Positions 7,614-16,169 of a DNA stretch of 64,000 nt are shown here, one piece after another. The notes under the pieces were generated by a model. That model was not told where the DNA came from and did not search any database. It saw only the letters and a program-made list of their open reading frames with translations. The position numbers and the translations under genes were made by a program. Origin of the DNA: Saccharopolyspora hirsuta (GTDB taxonomy: Bacteria > Actinomycetota > Actinomycetes > Mycobacteriales > Pseudonocardiaceae); the NCBI RefSeq assembly GCF_008630535.1, contig NZ_VWPH01000001.1, forward strand, positions 434,001 to 498,000, in the 5' to 3' direction. Every line of letters begins with the position of its first letter. Position 1 is the first letter of the stretch.

Positions 7614-9700
7614 CCGCGACGACCGGCATCATCGGCGCCCCGGTGGACCGCGTCGAAGGGGCGGAGAAGGTCCGGGGCGCGGCGCTGTACGCGGCGGAGC
7701 ACCCGGTCGACCGGCCGGTGCACGCCTTCCCGCTGCAGGCGGAGATCACCCGGGGCCGGATCACCCGCATCGACACCGCCGAGGCGATGGCCGAACCCGG
7801 GGTGGTCGGGGTGCTCACCCACGAGAACGCGCCGAAGCTGGCTTCGACGCAGGACGCCGAGCTGGCCGTCCTGCAGTCCCCGGAGATCGCCTTCCACGGC
7901 CAGCTCATCGGGGCGGTGCTCGCGGAGAGCGTCGAGGCCGCGCGGCGGGCGGCGCAGGTGGTGCACGTCGGCTACGAGCAGCAGGCTCACGACGTCGACC
8001 TGCACCCGGCGCGGCCGGACCTGGTCAAGCCCGACCTGGTCAACGGCGGGTTCCGCACCGACACCGCCGAGGGGGACGTGGACGCCGCGCTGGCCAGCGC
8101 CGCGGTGGTGCTCGACGAGGTCTACACCACGCCGCAGGAGCACAACAACCCGTTGGAACCGCACGCCACCATCGCGAGCTGGTCCGACGGCGACCTCACC
8201 CTCTACGACTCCACGCAGGGCGTGCACTGGGTTCGGGAGGCGATCGCCGCGGTCTTCGGCCTGGACCAGGAGCGCATCCACGTGGTGTGCCCGCACGTGG
8301 GCGGCGGTTTCGGGTCGAAGGGCCTGCCGCACGCGCACGTGGTGCTGGCCGCGATGGCCGCGCAGCACGTCGCGCCGCGCCCGGTGAAGCTCGTGCTGAC
8401 CCGGCAGCAGATGTTCACCGTCGTCGGCTACCGCACCGGCACGCTCCAGCGCATCAGGCTGGGCAGCGACGCGACCGGACGGCTGACCGCGATCAGCCAC
8501 GACGCGGTGTCGCAGACCGCCCGGATCAAGGAGTTCGTCGAGCAGACCGCGGTGCCCACCCGCACCATGTACGCCGCGCCGAACCGCCGCACCACGCACC
8601 GGGTCGCCGAGCTGGACGTGCCGGTTCCGTCGTGGATGCGGGCCCCCGGCGAGTGCCCCGGCATGTTCGGCCTGGAGGTGGCGGTGGACGAGATGGCCAT
8701 CGCCTGCGGGCTGGACCCGGTGGACTTCCGGATCCGCAACGAACCGGAGACCGATCCGGCCACCGGCCGCGCCTTCTCCAGCCGCAACCTGGTCGCCTGC
8801 CTGCGCGAGGGCGCGCAGCGCTTCGGCTGGGCGCAGCGCAACCCCGCCCCGCGCTCCGGCCGGGACGGCCGCTGGTGGGTGGGCACCGGGGTGGCCGCCT
8901 CGACCTACCCGGTGTTCACCATGCCCGGCTCGCGCGCCACCATCCAGGCCCGGCCGGACGGCCGCTACCGGGTGCTGATCGGCGCGGCCGACATCGGCAC
9001 CGGCGCGTGGACGGCGCTGACCCAGATCGCGGCGGACGCGCTGGATGTGGACATGTCGGAGGTCCAGCTCAGCATCGGCGACACCGACCTGCCCTACGCC
9101 TCCGGCGCCGGTGGCTCCACCGGGATCGGCTGCTGGGGCTCGGCGATCGTGGACGCGGCCCGCCGCCTGCGCGCGCAGCTGCCCAACGGCGAACCGATCC
9201 CCGACGAGGGCGTCGAGGTCACCGGGTCCATCCCGGACAACCCCTACGCCGGGCAGCTGGCGATGCACAGCTTCGGCGCGCAGTTCGCCGAGGTCCGGGT
9301 GCACGCCGACACCGGCGAGGTGCGGGTGCCGCGGATGCTGGGCGTCTTCGCGGCCGGTCGGGTGGTCAACGCCAAGACGGCGCGGTCCCAGCTGCTGGGC
9401 GGGATGACCATGGGCCTGTCGATGGCGCTGCACGAGCACAGCGTGGTGGACCCCCGCTACGGGCACGTGGTCAACCACGACTTCGCGGAGTACCACATCG
9501 CGACCAACGCCGACGTCGGTGAGATCGAGGTGGACTGGATCGACGAGCACGACCCGTACGTGAACCCGATGGGCACCAAGGGGATCGGCGAGCTGGGCAT
9601 CGTGGGCACGGCGGCGGCGATCGCCAACGCCGCCCACCACGCCACCGGCATCCGCGTCCGCGACCTGCCGATCACGCTGGACAAGTTCCTGAGCGCTTAG
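7610..9700 (+). CDS. Aldehyde oxidoreductase molybdenum-binding subunit (PaoC-like)
   Basis: 696-residue catalytic subunit carrying the molybdopterin cofactor, overlapping the FAD subunit by ATGA. Family signatures: QGVHWVREAIAAVFGL and CPHVGGGFGSKG for cofactor binding, SWMRAPGECPGMFGLE near the substrate pocket, and a C-terminal GTKGIGELGIVGTAAAIANA that holds the catalytic Glu of the hydroxylase. The similarity is to YagR/PaoC rather than XdhB. No PaoD/XdhC-type cofactor-insertion chaperone is next to it, so maturation must use a factor encoded elsewhere. Its stop overlaps by 4 bp the stop of the convergent SGNH hydrolase gene. Confidence 0.92.
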   Translation: MTATTGIIGAPVDRVEGAEKVRGAALYAAEHPVDRPVHAFPLQAEITRGRITRIDTAEAMAEPGVVGVLTHENAPKLASTQDAELAVLQSPEIAFHGQLIGAVLAESVEAARRAAQVVHVGYEQQAHDVDLHPARPDLVKPDLVNGGFRTDTAEGDVDAALASAAVVLDEVYTTPQEHNNPLEPHATIASWSDGDLTLYDSTQGVHWVREAIAAVFGLDQERIHVVCPHVGGGFGSKGLPHAHVVLAAMAAQHVAPRPVKLVLTRQQMFTVVGYRTGTLQRIRLGSDATGRLTAISHDAVSQTARIKEFVEQTAVPTRTMYAAPNRRTTHRVAELDVPVPSWMRAPGECPGMFGLEVAVDEMAIACGLDPVDFRIRNEPETDPATGRAFSSRNLVACLREGAQRFGWAQRNPAPRSGRDGRWWVGTGVAASTYPVFTMPGSRATIQARPDGRYRVLIGAADIGTGAWTALTQIAADALDVDMSEVQLSIGDTDLPYASGAGGSTGIGCWGSAIVDAARRLRAQLPNGEPIPDEGVEVTGSIPDNPYAGQLAMHSFGAQFAEVRVHADTGEVRVPRMLGVFAAGRVVNAKTARSQLLGGMTMGLSMALHEHSVVDPRYGHVVNHDFAEYHIATNADVGEIEVDWIDEHDPYVNPMGTKGIGELGIVGTAAAIANAAHHATGIRVRDLPITLDKFLSA

Positions 9701-10503
9701 GACCGGTCCAGGCGCAGCAGCACCCGCAGGCCGTAGCGGACGAGGTCGTGGCCGCGCACGAACAACCACGGCAGGCCCTTGGCGATCAGCCAGCGCAGGT
9801 GGTCGAAACCGCTGGTGCGCACGCCTCCGGAGGACTCCAGCGAGACCTCGCCGGGCACTGCCACGCCGACGGCCTCGAACTCGTCGGCCAGCGACGCGGC
9901 GAGCAGCCGGTGCCCGAGCTCGGACGGGTGCAACCGGTCGACGCTCCACGACGACGGGTGGTACACGCCGGGCAGCCGGTCCAGGTCCACGACCCCGGCC
10001 GCGTGTTCGGCCGCGACGTCGTCCAGGACCCGGTTCAGCGCGTCGATCCGCCTGGTCAGCGCGTCGCGCAGCGGCCCGGGCAGCCGGAAGACCCGCGCGT
10101 GGTCGTGGTAGCGGACGGTCACGACGGTCGCCCCCGCAGCGGTCAGCGCGCGCAGGACGTCGGCCAGCATTCGCCGCAGCCGCAGCGGATCGAAGTCGTA
10201 GCGCATGGTGTCGTTCATGCCGACCAGCACCACAGCCGCGTCAGGTGCGGCGCGCAGAGCCGCGGGCAGCTGGGTGCTGTGCACGTCGGCGACGCGCGCA
10301 CCGCTGGACGACATGTTCGCCAGTTCCGCCGCACCGAGCGCTTCGGCCAGCAACGGCGCGAAACCCCGCCACCCACCGGCCACCGGATCGCCCATGCCCG
10401 CACCGACCGAGTCGCCGAGGACGGCGAGCGCACGAATTCGTCGCGGACCCCGCAGGTCCGCCAGGATCGCCTCCCGCACGTGATCAGCGTGCTGGGTGAT
10501 CAC
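9697..10503 (-). CDS. SGNH/GDSL-family hydrolase
   Basis: 268-residue esterase-like protein with the SGNH blocks in order: LAVLGDSVGAGMGD (Ser nucleophile), ANMSSSGARV (Gly block), VVLVGMNDTMRYD (Asn block) and VDRLHPSELGH (Asp and His). The C-terminal 60 residues are basic and hydrophobic (WLIAKGLPWLFVRGHDLVRY). No signal peptide, so it is probably cytoplasmic. The start is GTG 10501-10503. The substrate cannot be told; actinomycete members act on acyl esters of sugars or lipids. Confidence 0.88.
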   Translation of the reverse strand: MITQHADHVREAILADLRGPRRIRALAVLGDSVGAGMGDPVAGGWRGFAPLLAEALGAAELANMSSSGARVADVHSTQLPAALRAAPDAAVVLVGMNDTMRYDFDPLRLRRMLADVLRALTAAGATVVTVRYHDHARVFRLPGPLRDALTRRIDALNRVLDDVAAEHAAGVVDLDRLPGVYHPSSWSVDRLHPSELGHRLLAASLADEFEAVGVAVPGEVSLESSGGVRTSGFDHLRWLIAKGLPWLFVRGHDLVRYGLRVLLRLDRS

Positions 10504-10553
10504 CGTGCCGCGGTGAGGCAGCGGTGACCATCCGGCGACCGCTGGGCGAAGAG

Positions 10554-10943
10554 TCAGCGCGCGTCAGCCGGGGTGCAGCCCTTGCCCGGCCAGAACGGCC
10601 ACTCCTCGAAGGCCCGGCACCTGCCGTCCGCAGCGAACCGGACGATCCACAGGTCGCGGTACTCCTGCGGCTCCGGGCCGCCGTAGTGGACCTCCACGCG
10701 GACGACCGCGGTGTCGCCTTCGAGCGCCACCGGGCTGCTGGTCATCCGGAACTGCTCGTCGGGGCCGGTGCGCTCGGCCTCCCACATCCGCGCGATGGCG
10801 TCCAACCCGACGACCGGTTCCAGGTACGGCGCCTGCTGGTAGCTGGCGTCCGGGGTGAAGAGCTCGGCGAGGGCATCGACGCCCGGCGCGCGCCACGCCC
10901 GCTCGTACCCGGCGACCCACGCGAGCGCTCGTTCCCAGTCCAT
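10554..10943 (-). CDS. NTF2-like/SnoaL-type nuclear transport factor 2 family protein
   Basis: 129-residue single-domain alpha+beta cone protein. The N-terminal AWVAGYERAWRAPGVDALAELFTPDASYQQAPY and the later VVRVEVHYG...DLWIVRFAADGRCRAFEEWP pattern are typical of NTF2-like proteins, a fold used by small enzymes and ligand-binding proteins. No catalytic residues can be assigned with confidence. The start at ATG 10941-10943 is unambiguous. It lies 40 bp downstream of larC on the same strand and could be read through from that operon, but no role in nickel-pincer synthesis is known for this family. Confidence 0.8.
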   Translation of the reverse strand: MDWERALAWVAGYERAWRAPGVDALAELFTPDASYQQAPYLEPVVGLDAIARMWEAERTGPDEQFRMTSSPVALEGDTAVVRVEVHYGGPEPQEYRDLWIVRFAADGRCRAFEEWPFWPGKGCTPADAR

Positions 10944-10983
10944 GGTCCGGGAAGTCTGGCACAGCCCCGGAGCCCGCGCTTTT

Positions 10984-12123
10984 TCACCGCTCCGCGGCGA
11001 GGGCCCGGGCGGCGACGGTCCGCAGCGGCAGGCCGAGGGCGTCCGCGGCCGCAGCCACGTCGTCGTGCTCCGGCTTGGTGTGCCAGGGTCCGTGCTTCAG
11101 GCGGATCCGGTGACCGTCCACGGTGACCTCCGTGGTGCGGCGGGGGAGGGCCCGGCGGTCGACCGGGTGGCGGCGGACGCCGAGGCTGCCGGTCTCGGCC
11201 AGGACCAGCTCGGTCAGCTCGGCTTCCCGGTTCGGGTGGCACAGGACGTGCAGCACGTGCGCCGGGCGGGACTTCTTCGTCGTCGACGGAGTGGTCCACG
11301 CGTCTGCCGCACCGGCCCGCAGCGCGCGATCGATGACGTGGCCGAGCAGTTCGCCGGTCACATCGTCCACATTGCACTCCAGGACCACCATCGGCTCGAC
11401 CGGCTCGGCGGTCAGCGGGGCGCCGAGCGTCGCCGAAAGCACGTTGGGGCGCTGGGCGAATCGCTTGGTCCCGGCGCCGTAGGCGGTTTCCCGCACGGTC
11501 ATCGCCGGAGGTGGGACGAACCTGGTCCCGGCGGCTTGGAGCAGTGCGGCACCAGTGGGTGTCACCGTCTCACCGGGCAGGTCCGTGCCGACGACGGCTG
11601 CGCCGCGAAGGAGCTGCAGCGTCGCCGGAGCGGGTGCGGGGAGGAGGCCGTGGGCGCACCGGACCGTGCCGCTGCCCAGCGCCAACGGGGCGGAATGCAC
11701 TGCTGTGACGTCCAAAGCGTGCAGAGCAGCGGCCACGCCGACGGTGTCGACGACGGTGTCCAGACCGCCGATCTCGTGCAGGTGCACGTCGTCGGGGTGC
11801 TGGCCGTGCAGCGCGCCTTCCACCTCGGCGATCGCGCGGACCGCCGCCGCGGCCAGCTCCGCGACGGGTTCGGGCCGGGCCTGCCGCACCCGCGCGAGGA
11901 GTTCCGAGGCGCGCCGCTCGGTGCTGGTGTCGTCGACCTCCACCACCGCTCGGGTCGCCGCGATGCCGTCGACCTGCACCTGCTCGGCGCGCAACCGACA
12001 GCCCGCCAGGCCGGTCGACTCGACGGCGGCGCGGACCTCGTCCAGCGGTGCCCCGAGCCCGATCAGCGCACCGAGCAGCATGTCCCCGGAGACACCCGTG
12101 ACCGGGTTGAGCCAGAGGATCAT
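10984..12123 (-). CDS. larC: Nickel pincer cofactor biosynthesis protein LarC
   Basis: 379-residue protein that in Lactiplantibacillus inserts Ni into the pyridinium-3,5-bisthiocarboxylic mononucleotide, using CTP, to form the nickel-pincer cofactor. The N-terminal WLNPVTGVSGDMLLGALIGLGAP, the HLHEIGGLDTVVDTVG-type block (read as VHLHEIGGLDTVVD) and the C-terminal VLECNVDDVTGELLGHVID are family hallmarks. Unlike the two-part larC1/larC2 of L. plantarum, this is one uninterrupted frame. It starts at ATG 12121-12123, overlapping the larB stop by 4 bp. Confidence 0.93.
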   Translation of the reverse strand: MILWLNPVTGVSGDMLLGALIGLGAPLDEVRAAVESTGLAGCRLRAEQVQVDGIAATRAVVEVDDTSTERRASELLARVRQARPEPVAELAAAAVRAIAEVEGALHGQHPDDVHLHEIGGLDTVVDTVGVAAALHALDVTAVHSAPLALGSGTVRCAHGLLPAPAPATLQLLRGAAVVGTDLPGETVTPTGAALLQAAGTRFVPPPAMTVRETAYGAGTKRFAQRPNVLSATLGAPLTAEPVEPMVVLECNVDDVTGELLGHVIDRALRAGAADAWTTPSTTKKSRPAHVLHVLCHPNREAELTELVLAETGSLGVRRHPVDRRALPRRTTEVTVDGHRIRLKHGPWHTKPEHDDVAAAADALGLPLRTVAARALAAER

Positions 12124-12788
12124 CGACGCCCCGCCGCGGTGTGGGCCAGCCGGTGCGCGGCCATCGCCGCCCCGAACCCGGAGTCGATGTTGACCACGGT
12201 CAACCCCGCCGCGCACGAGGCCAGCATGGCCAGCAGCGCGGTCACGCCGTCCAGCGCCGCGCCGTAGCCGGTGGACGTGGGCACCGCGACGACCGGGCAC
12301 GCCACCAGACCGCCCACCGCGCTGGCCAGCGCCCCCTCCATCCCGGCCACCACGATCACCGCGTCCGCGCCCGCCAGCTCCTCGCGGACCGCCAGCAGCC
12401 GGTGCAGACCGGCCACCCCGACGTCGCGCACGACGTGCGTGGTCAGCCCGATCGCGGTGCACACCGCCTCGGCCTCGGCGGCGACCGGCCAGTCCGCGGT
12501 GCCCGCGGTCGCGATGCACACCCGGAACGGGCGCGGCGGAGCCGGTCGCCACACCAGCAGCCGCGCGGTCTCGTGGTAGCTGCCGCCGGGGACCCCGACC
12601 TGCGCGGCGGCGTCGGCGTCCAGCCTGGTGACCAGCACCGGGCCGGTGCTGCGGGCGAGCAGTTCGGTGACGATGCCGGTGATCTCCGCGGGCTGCTTGC
12701 CGGGCGCGTAGACCACCTCCGGCAGCCCCTGCCGGGCCTCCCGGTCGGTGTCCACCCGCGCGTAGCCGAGGTCGGCGAACCCGGTCAC
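12120..12788 (-). CDS. larB: Nickel pincer cofactor biosynthesis protein LarB
   Basis: 222-residue carboxylase-hydrolase that converts nicotinic acid adenine dinucleotide to pyridinium-3,5-biscarboxylic acid mononucleotide, the first pincer-cofactor step. It resembles AIR carboxylase (PurE): IATAGTADWPVAAEAEAV, DVGVAGLHRLLA, VVAGMEGALASAVGGL, and PVVAVPTSTGYGAAL are all present. It begins with GFADLGYARVDTDREARQG, the normal LarB N-terminus. The gene overlaps larE upstream and larC downstream by 4 bp each, so larE-larB-larC are translationally coupled. Confidence 0.94.
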   Translation of the reverse strand: MTGFADLGYARVDTDREARQGLPEVVYAPGKQPAEITGIVTELLARSTGPVLVTRLDADAAAQVGVPGGSYHETARLLVWRPAPPRPFRVCIATAGTADWPVAAEAEAVCTAIGLTTHVVRDVGVAGLHRLLAVREELAGADAVIVVAGMEGALASAVGGLVACPVVAVPTSTGYGAALDGVTALLAMLASCAAGLTVVNIDSGFGAAMAAHRLAHTAAGRR

Positions 12789-13609
12789 GACGCGCTCCGG
12801 ACCGGCAGCAGCGGCAGCAGCGCGTTCATCCGCCCGCTCCGGAACCCGCCCAGGTCGACGGCGCAGAACTGGAACCCGGCCTCGCGCACGACCCGGTCCA
12901 GCTCGGCGCGCTGCGCTGCGGCGCGGGCGATGTCGTCCTCCGGGACCTCCAGCCGCGCGACGGTGCCCTGGCCGTGCGCGCGCACCCGGCAGACCTCGAA
13001 ACCCAGTGCGCGCACGGCGGTTTCAGCGCGCTCGATGCGCCCGAGCACCTCCGGGGTCACCGGGTCGCCGTAGGCGACGCGGGAGGCGAGGCAGGCGGCG
13101 GCGGGCTTGTCCGCGGTGGCGAGACCGAGCTCCCGGCTCACCCGGCGAACGGCCTGCTTGGTCAGCCCGGCGTCCACCATCGGCGCGACGGCGCCGCGCT
13201 GCGCGGCCGCCCGTTGGCCGGGGCGGTGGTCGCCGAGGTCGTCGAGGTTGGTGCCCAGCGCGATGCGGCCGCCCAGCGCGGCCGCCAGCGGCTCGATCGC
13301 GTCGAACAGCGCCGATTTGCAGTGGTAGCAGCGGTTTCCGTCGTTCGCGGCGTACTCGGGCCGCTCCGCCTCGTCGGTGCACACCTCGACGTGCGGGAAG
13401 CCGCGGGTGCGGGCGAACTCCTTGGCCTGCCGCCGTTCCGCGGCGGCCAGGCTGGGGGAGACGGCGGTGACGGCCAGCATCCGCGGCCCCAGCACCTCGT
13501 GCGCCACGGCCGCCAGCAGGGCCGAGTCCACACCCCCGGAGAACGCCACCACCAGGGCGTCCTCCGCGCTGATCCGCTGCCGGAGCCGAGCGAGTTCGGA
13601 CGCGCTCAC
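12785..13609 (-). CDS. larE: ATP-dependent sulfur transferase LarE
   Basis: 274-residue PP-loop enzyme that adenylates and thiolates the pincer precursor carboxylates. The PP-loop SGGVDSALLAAVAHEVLG is near residues 25-41. Cysteines appear in GNRCYHCKSALF and in AAACLASRVAYG, the latter matching the Cys that is sacrificed for sulfur in L. plantarum LarE. The extra CxxC could mean the [4Fe-4S]-dependent, non-sacrificial type described for some homologues; this is inference. The start is GTG 13607-13609 after an AAGGAG site, 19 bp after the SDR gene stop. Confidence 0.93.
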   Translation of the reverse strand: MSASELARLRQRISAEDALVVAFSGGVDSALLAAVAHEVLGPRMLAVTAVSPSLAAAERRQAKEFARTRGFPHVEVCTDEAERPEYAANDGNRCYHCKSALFDAIEPLAAALGGRIALGTNLDDLGDHRPGQRAAAQRGAVAPMVDAGLTKQAVRRVSRELGLATADKPAAACLASRVAYGDPVTPEVLGRIERAETAVRALGFEVCRVRAHGQGTVARLEVPEDDIARAAAQRAELDRVVREAGFQFCAVDLGGFRSGRMNALLPLLPVRSAS

Positions 13610-13628
13610 GGGCTCACTCCTTCCAGGC

Positions 13629-14378
13629 TCAGATGGCGGTCATGCCGCCGTCGAGGACGAAGGCGCTGCCGTTGGCGAAGCGCGCCTCGGCCAGGAAGAC
13701 GATGCCCTCGGCGACCTCCTCCGGGGTGCCCATCCGGCCGTCCAGCTGCCGCTGCTCCATGGCCTTCCGGGCGGCGTCGGGGTCCGGGGCGTCGGCCAGG
13801 ATCTTGCCGATCCACTCGCTGGCCACCGTGCCCGGGCAGATCGCGTTCGCCCGGATGCCGCGATCGGCGTAGTCGACGGCGATGGAGCGGGTGAGCCCGA
13901 TGACCCCGGCCTTGGACGCGCAGTAGGCGGCCCGGTTGCGCACGCCGACCACCCCGGCCACCGAGGAGACGTTGACGATGCTGCCGCCCCCGGCCGCCAC
14001 CATCCGGGGCAGCACGATCCGGCAGGTCTCGAACAGCGCGGTCAGGTTCACCCCGAGCACGGCGTCCCAGTCCTCGCGGCTGGTCTCGGTCACCGTCGCG
14101 GCGACCCCGATCCCGGCGATGTTGGCCAGCAGCCGCGGTGTGCCGCCGAAGTGCTGCTCCGCGCGGTCCACGGCGGCCTCGAACGCATCGGCGTCGCGCA
14201 CGTCGAGCACGACCGGCAGCGCTTCCGACCCCGCCGCGGCGACGGCTTCGGCGGCCCGCTCGGTCCCGGCGACGTCGACGGCCACGATCCGGTACCCCTC
14301 GGCGGCCAGCGCGACGGCGGTGGCGTGGCCGATGCCGGACCCCGCACCCGTGACGATGGCCGTGCGAACGTCGTGCAA
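13629..14378 (-). CDS. SDR family NAD(P)-dependent oxidoreductase
   Basis: 249-residue classical short-chain dehydrogenase. TGAGSGIGHATAVALA binds the cofactor, LANIAGIGVAATV and NVSSVAGVVGV follow, and the catalytic YCASK is in AAYCASKAGVIGLT. An Asp after the second strand (VAVDVAG) suggests preference for NAD. No ATG fits; TTG at 14376-14378 sits 6 bp after an AGGAGGAG ribosome site and gives LHDVRTAIVTGAG. First gene of a likely operon with larE-larB-larC, which hints that its substrate (a hydroxy acid or sugar) may be connected with a nickel-pincer racemase or epimerase; this link is positional. Confidence 0.9.
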   Translation of the reverse strand: MHDVRTAIVTGAGSGIGHATAVALAAEGYRIVAVDVAGTERAAEAVAAAGSEALPVVLDVRDADAFEAAVDRAEQHFGGTPRLLANIAGIGVAATVTETSREDWDAVLGVNLTALFETCRIVLPRMVAAGGGSIVNVSSVAGVVGVRNRAAYCASKAGVIGLTRSIAVDYADRGIRANAICPGTVASEWIGKILADAPDPDAARKAMEQRQLDGRMGTPEEVAEGIVFLAEARFANGSAFVLDGGMTAI

Positions 14379-14636
14379 CGGACTCCTCCTGGTGCTCCAC
14401 AGTGGACCGAAGGGGGTCGAGGTCTGATCATCCGACCACTGCACTCTAGGCGCGGGGTGGACCGCGCTGTCAAGGGAGGATTCCGGCTCGCGGAGCCGGT
14501 TGACGGCCGCTGTGCGGAGCGGTAAGCGCGGCCGCCGGACTCGCCGACGCATCGCACGTCCGGGTGGCTCGCCGGGGCCGCGACCGGGAGCGGACCTATG
14601 TTCGAAACCGGACGGACCGGCGTGCGGGAGGACGTG

Positions 14637-16139
14637 ATGGCGGACAACGCGGCGCGGCAGATCGCTTCGGGCTACGCGACCGGAGGGGCTGCCGTCGAAC
14701 TCGGTGCGGTGGTGGTGGACGGCGCGGTCGACGCCGGGGCGGCGGTGCGCATCCCGCTGGCCACCATGAACCGGCACGGCCTGGTCGCCGGGGCGACCGG
14801 CACCGGCAAGACCAAGACGCTGCAGCTGCTGGCCGAGCAGCTCTCCGACGCCGGGGTGCCGGTGCTGCTCGCCGACGTCAAGGGCGACCTCTCCGGGCTG
14901 GCCGAGCCCGGCGCGGGCGGCGACAAGGTGACCGAGCGCGCCGCCGAGGTCGGCGACGACTGGCGGGCCACCGCCTACCCGGTGCAGTTCTGGTCGCTGG
15001 GCACCCGCGGCCGCGGCGTGCCGATCCGCGCGACCGTGACCGGCTTCGGACCACTGCTGCTGGCCAAGGTGCTGGGGCTGAACGCGACGCAGGAGTCCAC
15101 GCTGGGCCTGATCTTCCACTGGGCCGACGAGCACGGCCTGGCGCTGCTGGACCTCAAGGACCTGCGCGCGGTCATCCAGTACTTGACCAGCGACGAGGGC
15201 AAGGCGGAGCTGAAGGGCATCGGCGGGGTGTCGGCGGCCACCGCGGGCGTCATCCTGCGCGCGCTGTCCAACCTGGAGGCCCGCGGCGGGACGGAGTTCT
15301 TCGGCGAACCGGAGCTCGCGGTCGGCGACCTGCTCCGGCAGGTCGACGGCAGGGGAGTGGTGAACCTGCTGGAGCTGGACGACGTGCAGTCCGACCCGGT
15401 GCTGTTCTCCACGTTCCTGATGTGGCTGCTCGCCGAGCTCTTCGAGGAGCTGCCCGAGGCCGGTGACCTGGACCGCCCGAAGCTGGTGTTCTTCTTCGAC
15501 GAGGCGCACCTGCTGTTCTCCGAGGCGTCCAAGGCCTTCCTGGAGCGCATCGAGCAGACGGTGAAGCTGATCCGCTCCAAGGCCGTCGGCGTCTTCTTCT
15601 GCACGCAGCTGCCCACCGACCTGCCCAACGCGGTGCTGTCCCAGCTGGGCGCCCGCATCCAGCACGCGATCCGCGCGTTCACCCCCGACGACCAGAAGGC
15701 CTTGAGCCGCACGGTCAAGACCTACCCGACCACCGAGCACTACCAGCTGGACCAGGCGCTGACCTCGTTGGGCATCGGCGAAGCGGTGGTGACGGTGCTC
15801 TCCGAGACCGGCGCGCCGACCCCGGTCGCCTGGACCCGGTTGCGGGCACCGCGGTCGTTGATGGGGACGATCGGCGAGGACGCGGTGCGCTCCAGCGCGG
15901 CCGGATCGCAGCTGTGGGGCCGGTACCAGGAGACCGTCGACCGCGAATCGGCCTACGAGCGGCTGGCGAACAAGGTCGCCGCCGCACCCGCCCCGGAGGA
16001 GCCGGACGAGGCCGCGGACAAGCCCGGGATCTTCCAGCAGGCGATGCAGAACCCGGCGGTCCGCTCGTTCTTCCGCTCCGCGGCCAGCGCCCTCGGGCGG
16101 GAGATCACCCGGGGCCTGTTCGGCAACCGCCGTCGGTGA
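14637..16139 (+). CDS. HerA-like ATPase, DUF853 family
   Basis: 500-residue FtsK/HerA-superfamily ATPase. Walker A is GATGTGKTKTLQ at about residues 52-63, and the Walker B region is LVFFFDEAHLLF at about 277-288. A sensor-like VGVFFCTQLPTDLPNAV and an arginine-containing ARIQHAIRAFTPDDQKAL follow. The C-terminus has a flexible Ala/Pro/Glu stretch and a basic tail. The start is ATG 14637, or the GTG directly before it, after a GGGAGG site. Proteins of this family are widespread and poorly characterised; no NurA-type nuclease partner is adjacent, so a role in DNA-end processing is not supported here. Confidence 0.88.
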   Translation: MADNAARQIASGYATGGAAVELGAVVVDGAVDAGAAVRIPLATMNRHGLVAGATGTGKTKTLQLLAEQLSDAGVPVLLADVKGDLSGLAEPGAGGDKVTERAAEVGDDWRATAYPVQFWSLGTRGRGVPIRATVTGFGPLLLAKVLGLNATQESTLGLIFHWADEHGLALLDLKDLRAVIQYLTSDEGKAELKGIGGVSAATAGVILRALSNLEARGGTEFFGEPELAVGDLLRQVDGRGVVNLLELDDVQSDPVLFSTFLMWLLAELFEELPEAGDLDRPKLVFFFDEAHLLFSEASKAFLERIEQTVKLIRSKAVGVFFCTQLPTDLPNAVLSQLGARIQHAIRAFTPDDQKALSRTVKTYPTTEHYQLDQALTSLGIGEAVVTVLSETGAPTPVAWTRLRAPRSLMGTIGEDAVRSSAAGSQLWGRYQETVDRESAYERLANKVAAAPAPEEPDEAADKPGIFQQAMQNPAVRSFFRSAASALGREITRGLFGNRRR

Positions 16140-16160
16140 CCGCCGCCCGGGGCGGCGGTC
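16138..16160. terminator. Bidirectional terminator hairpin
   Basis: GACCGCCGCC and GGCGGCGGTC form a perfect 10-bp stem with a CGG loop. It begins within the stop codon of the plus-strand ATPase gene and ends 10 bp before the stop of the convergent polyprenyl synthase gene, so it can serve both. Confidence 0.8.
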
Positions 16161-16169
16161 ACCGGCCGA

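Noticed and set aside
6704..9949. 1081-codon minus-strand open frame
   Set aside because: Mirror of the PaoB/PaoC-like genes; Arg/His/Gly-rich shadow composition and no family motif. High third-position GC keeps antisense frames open.
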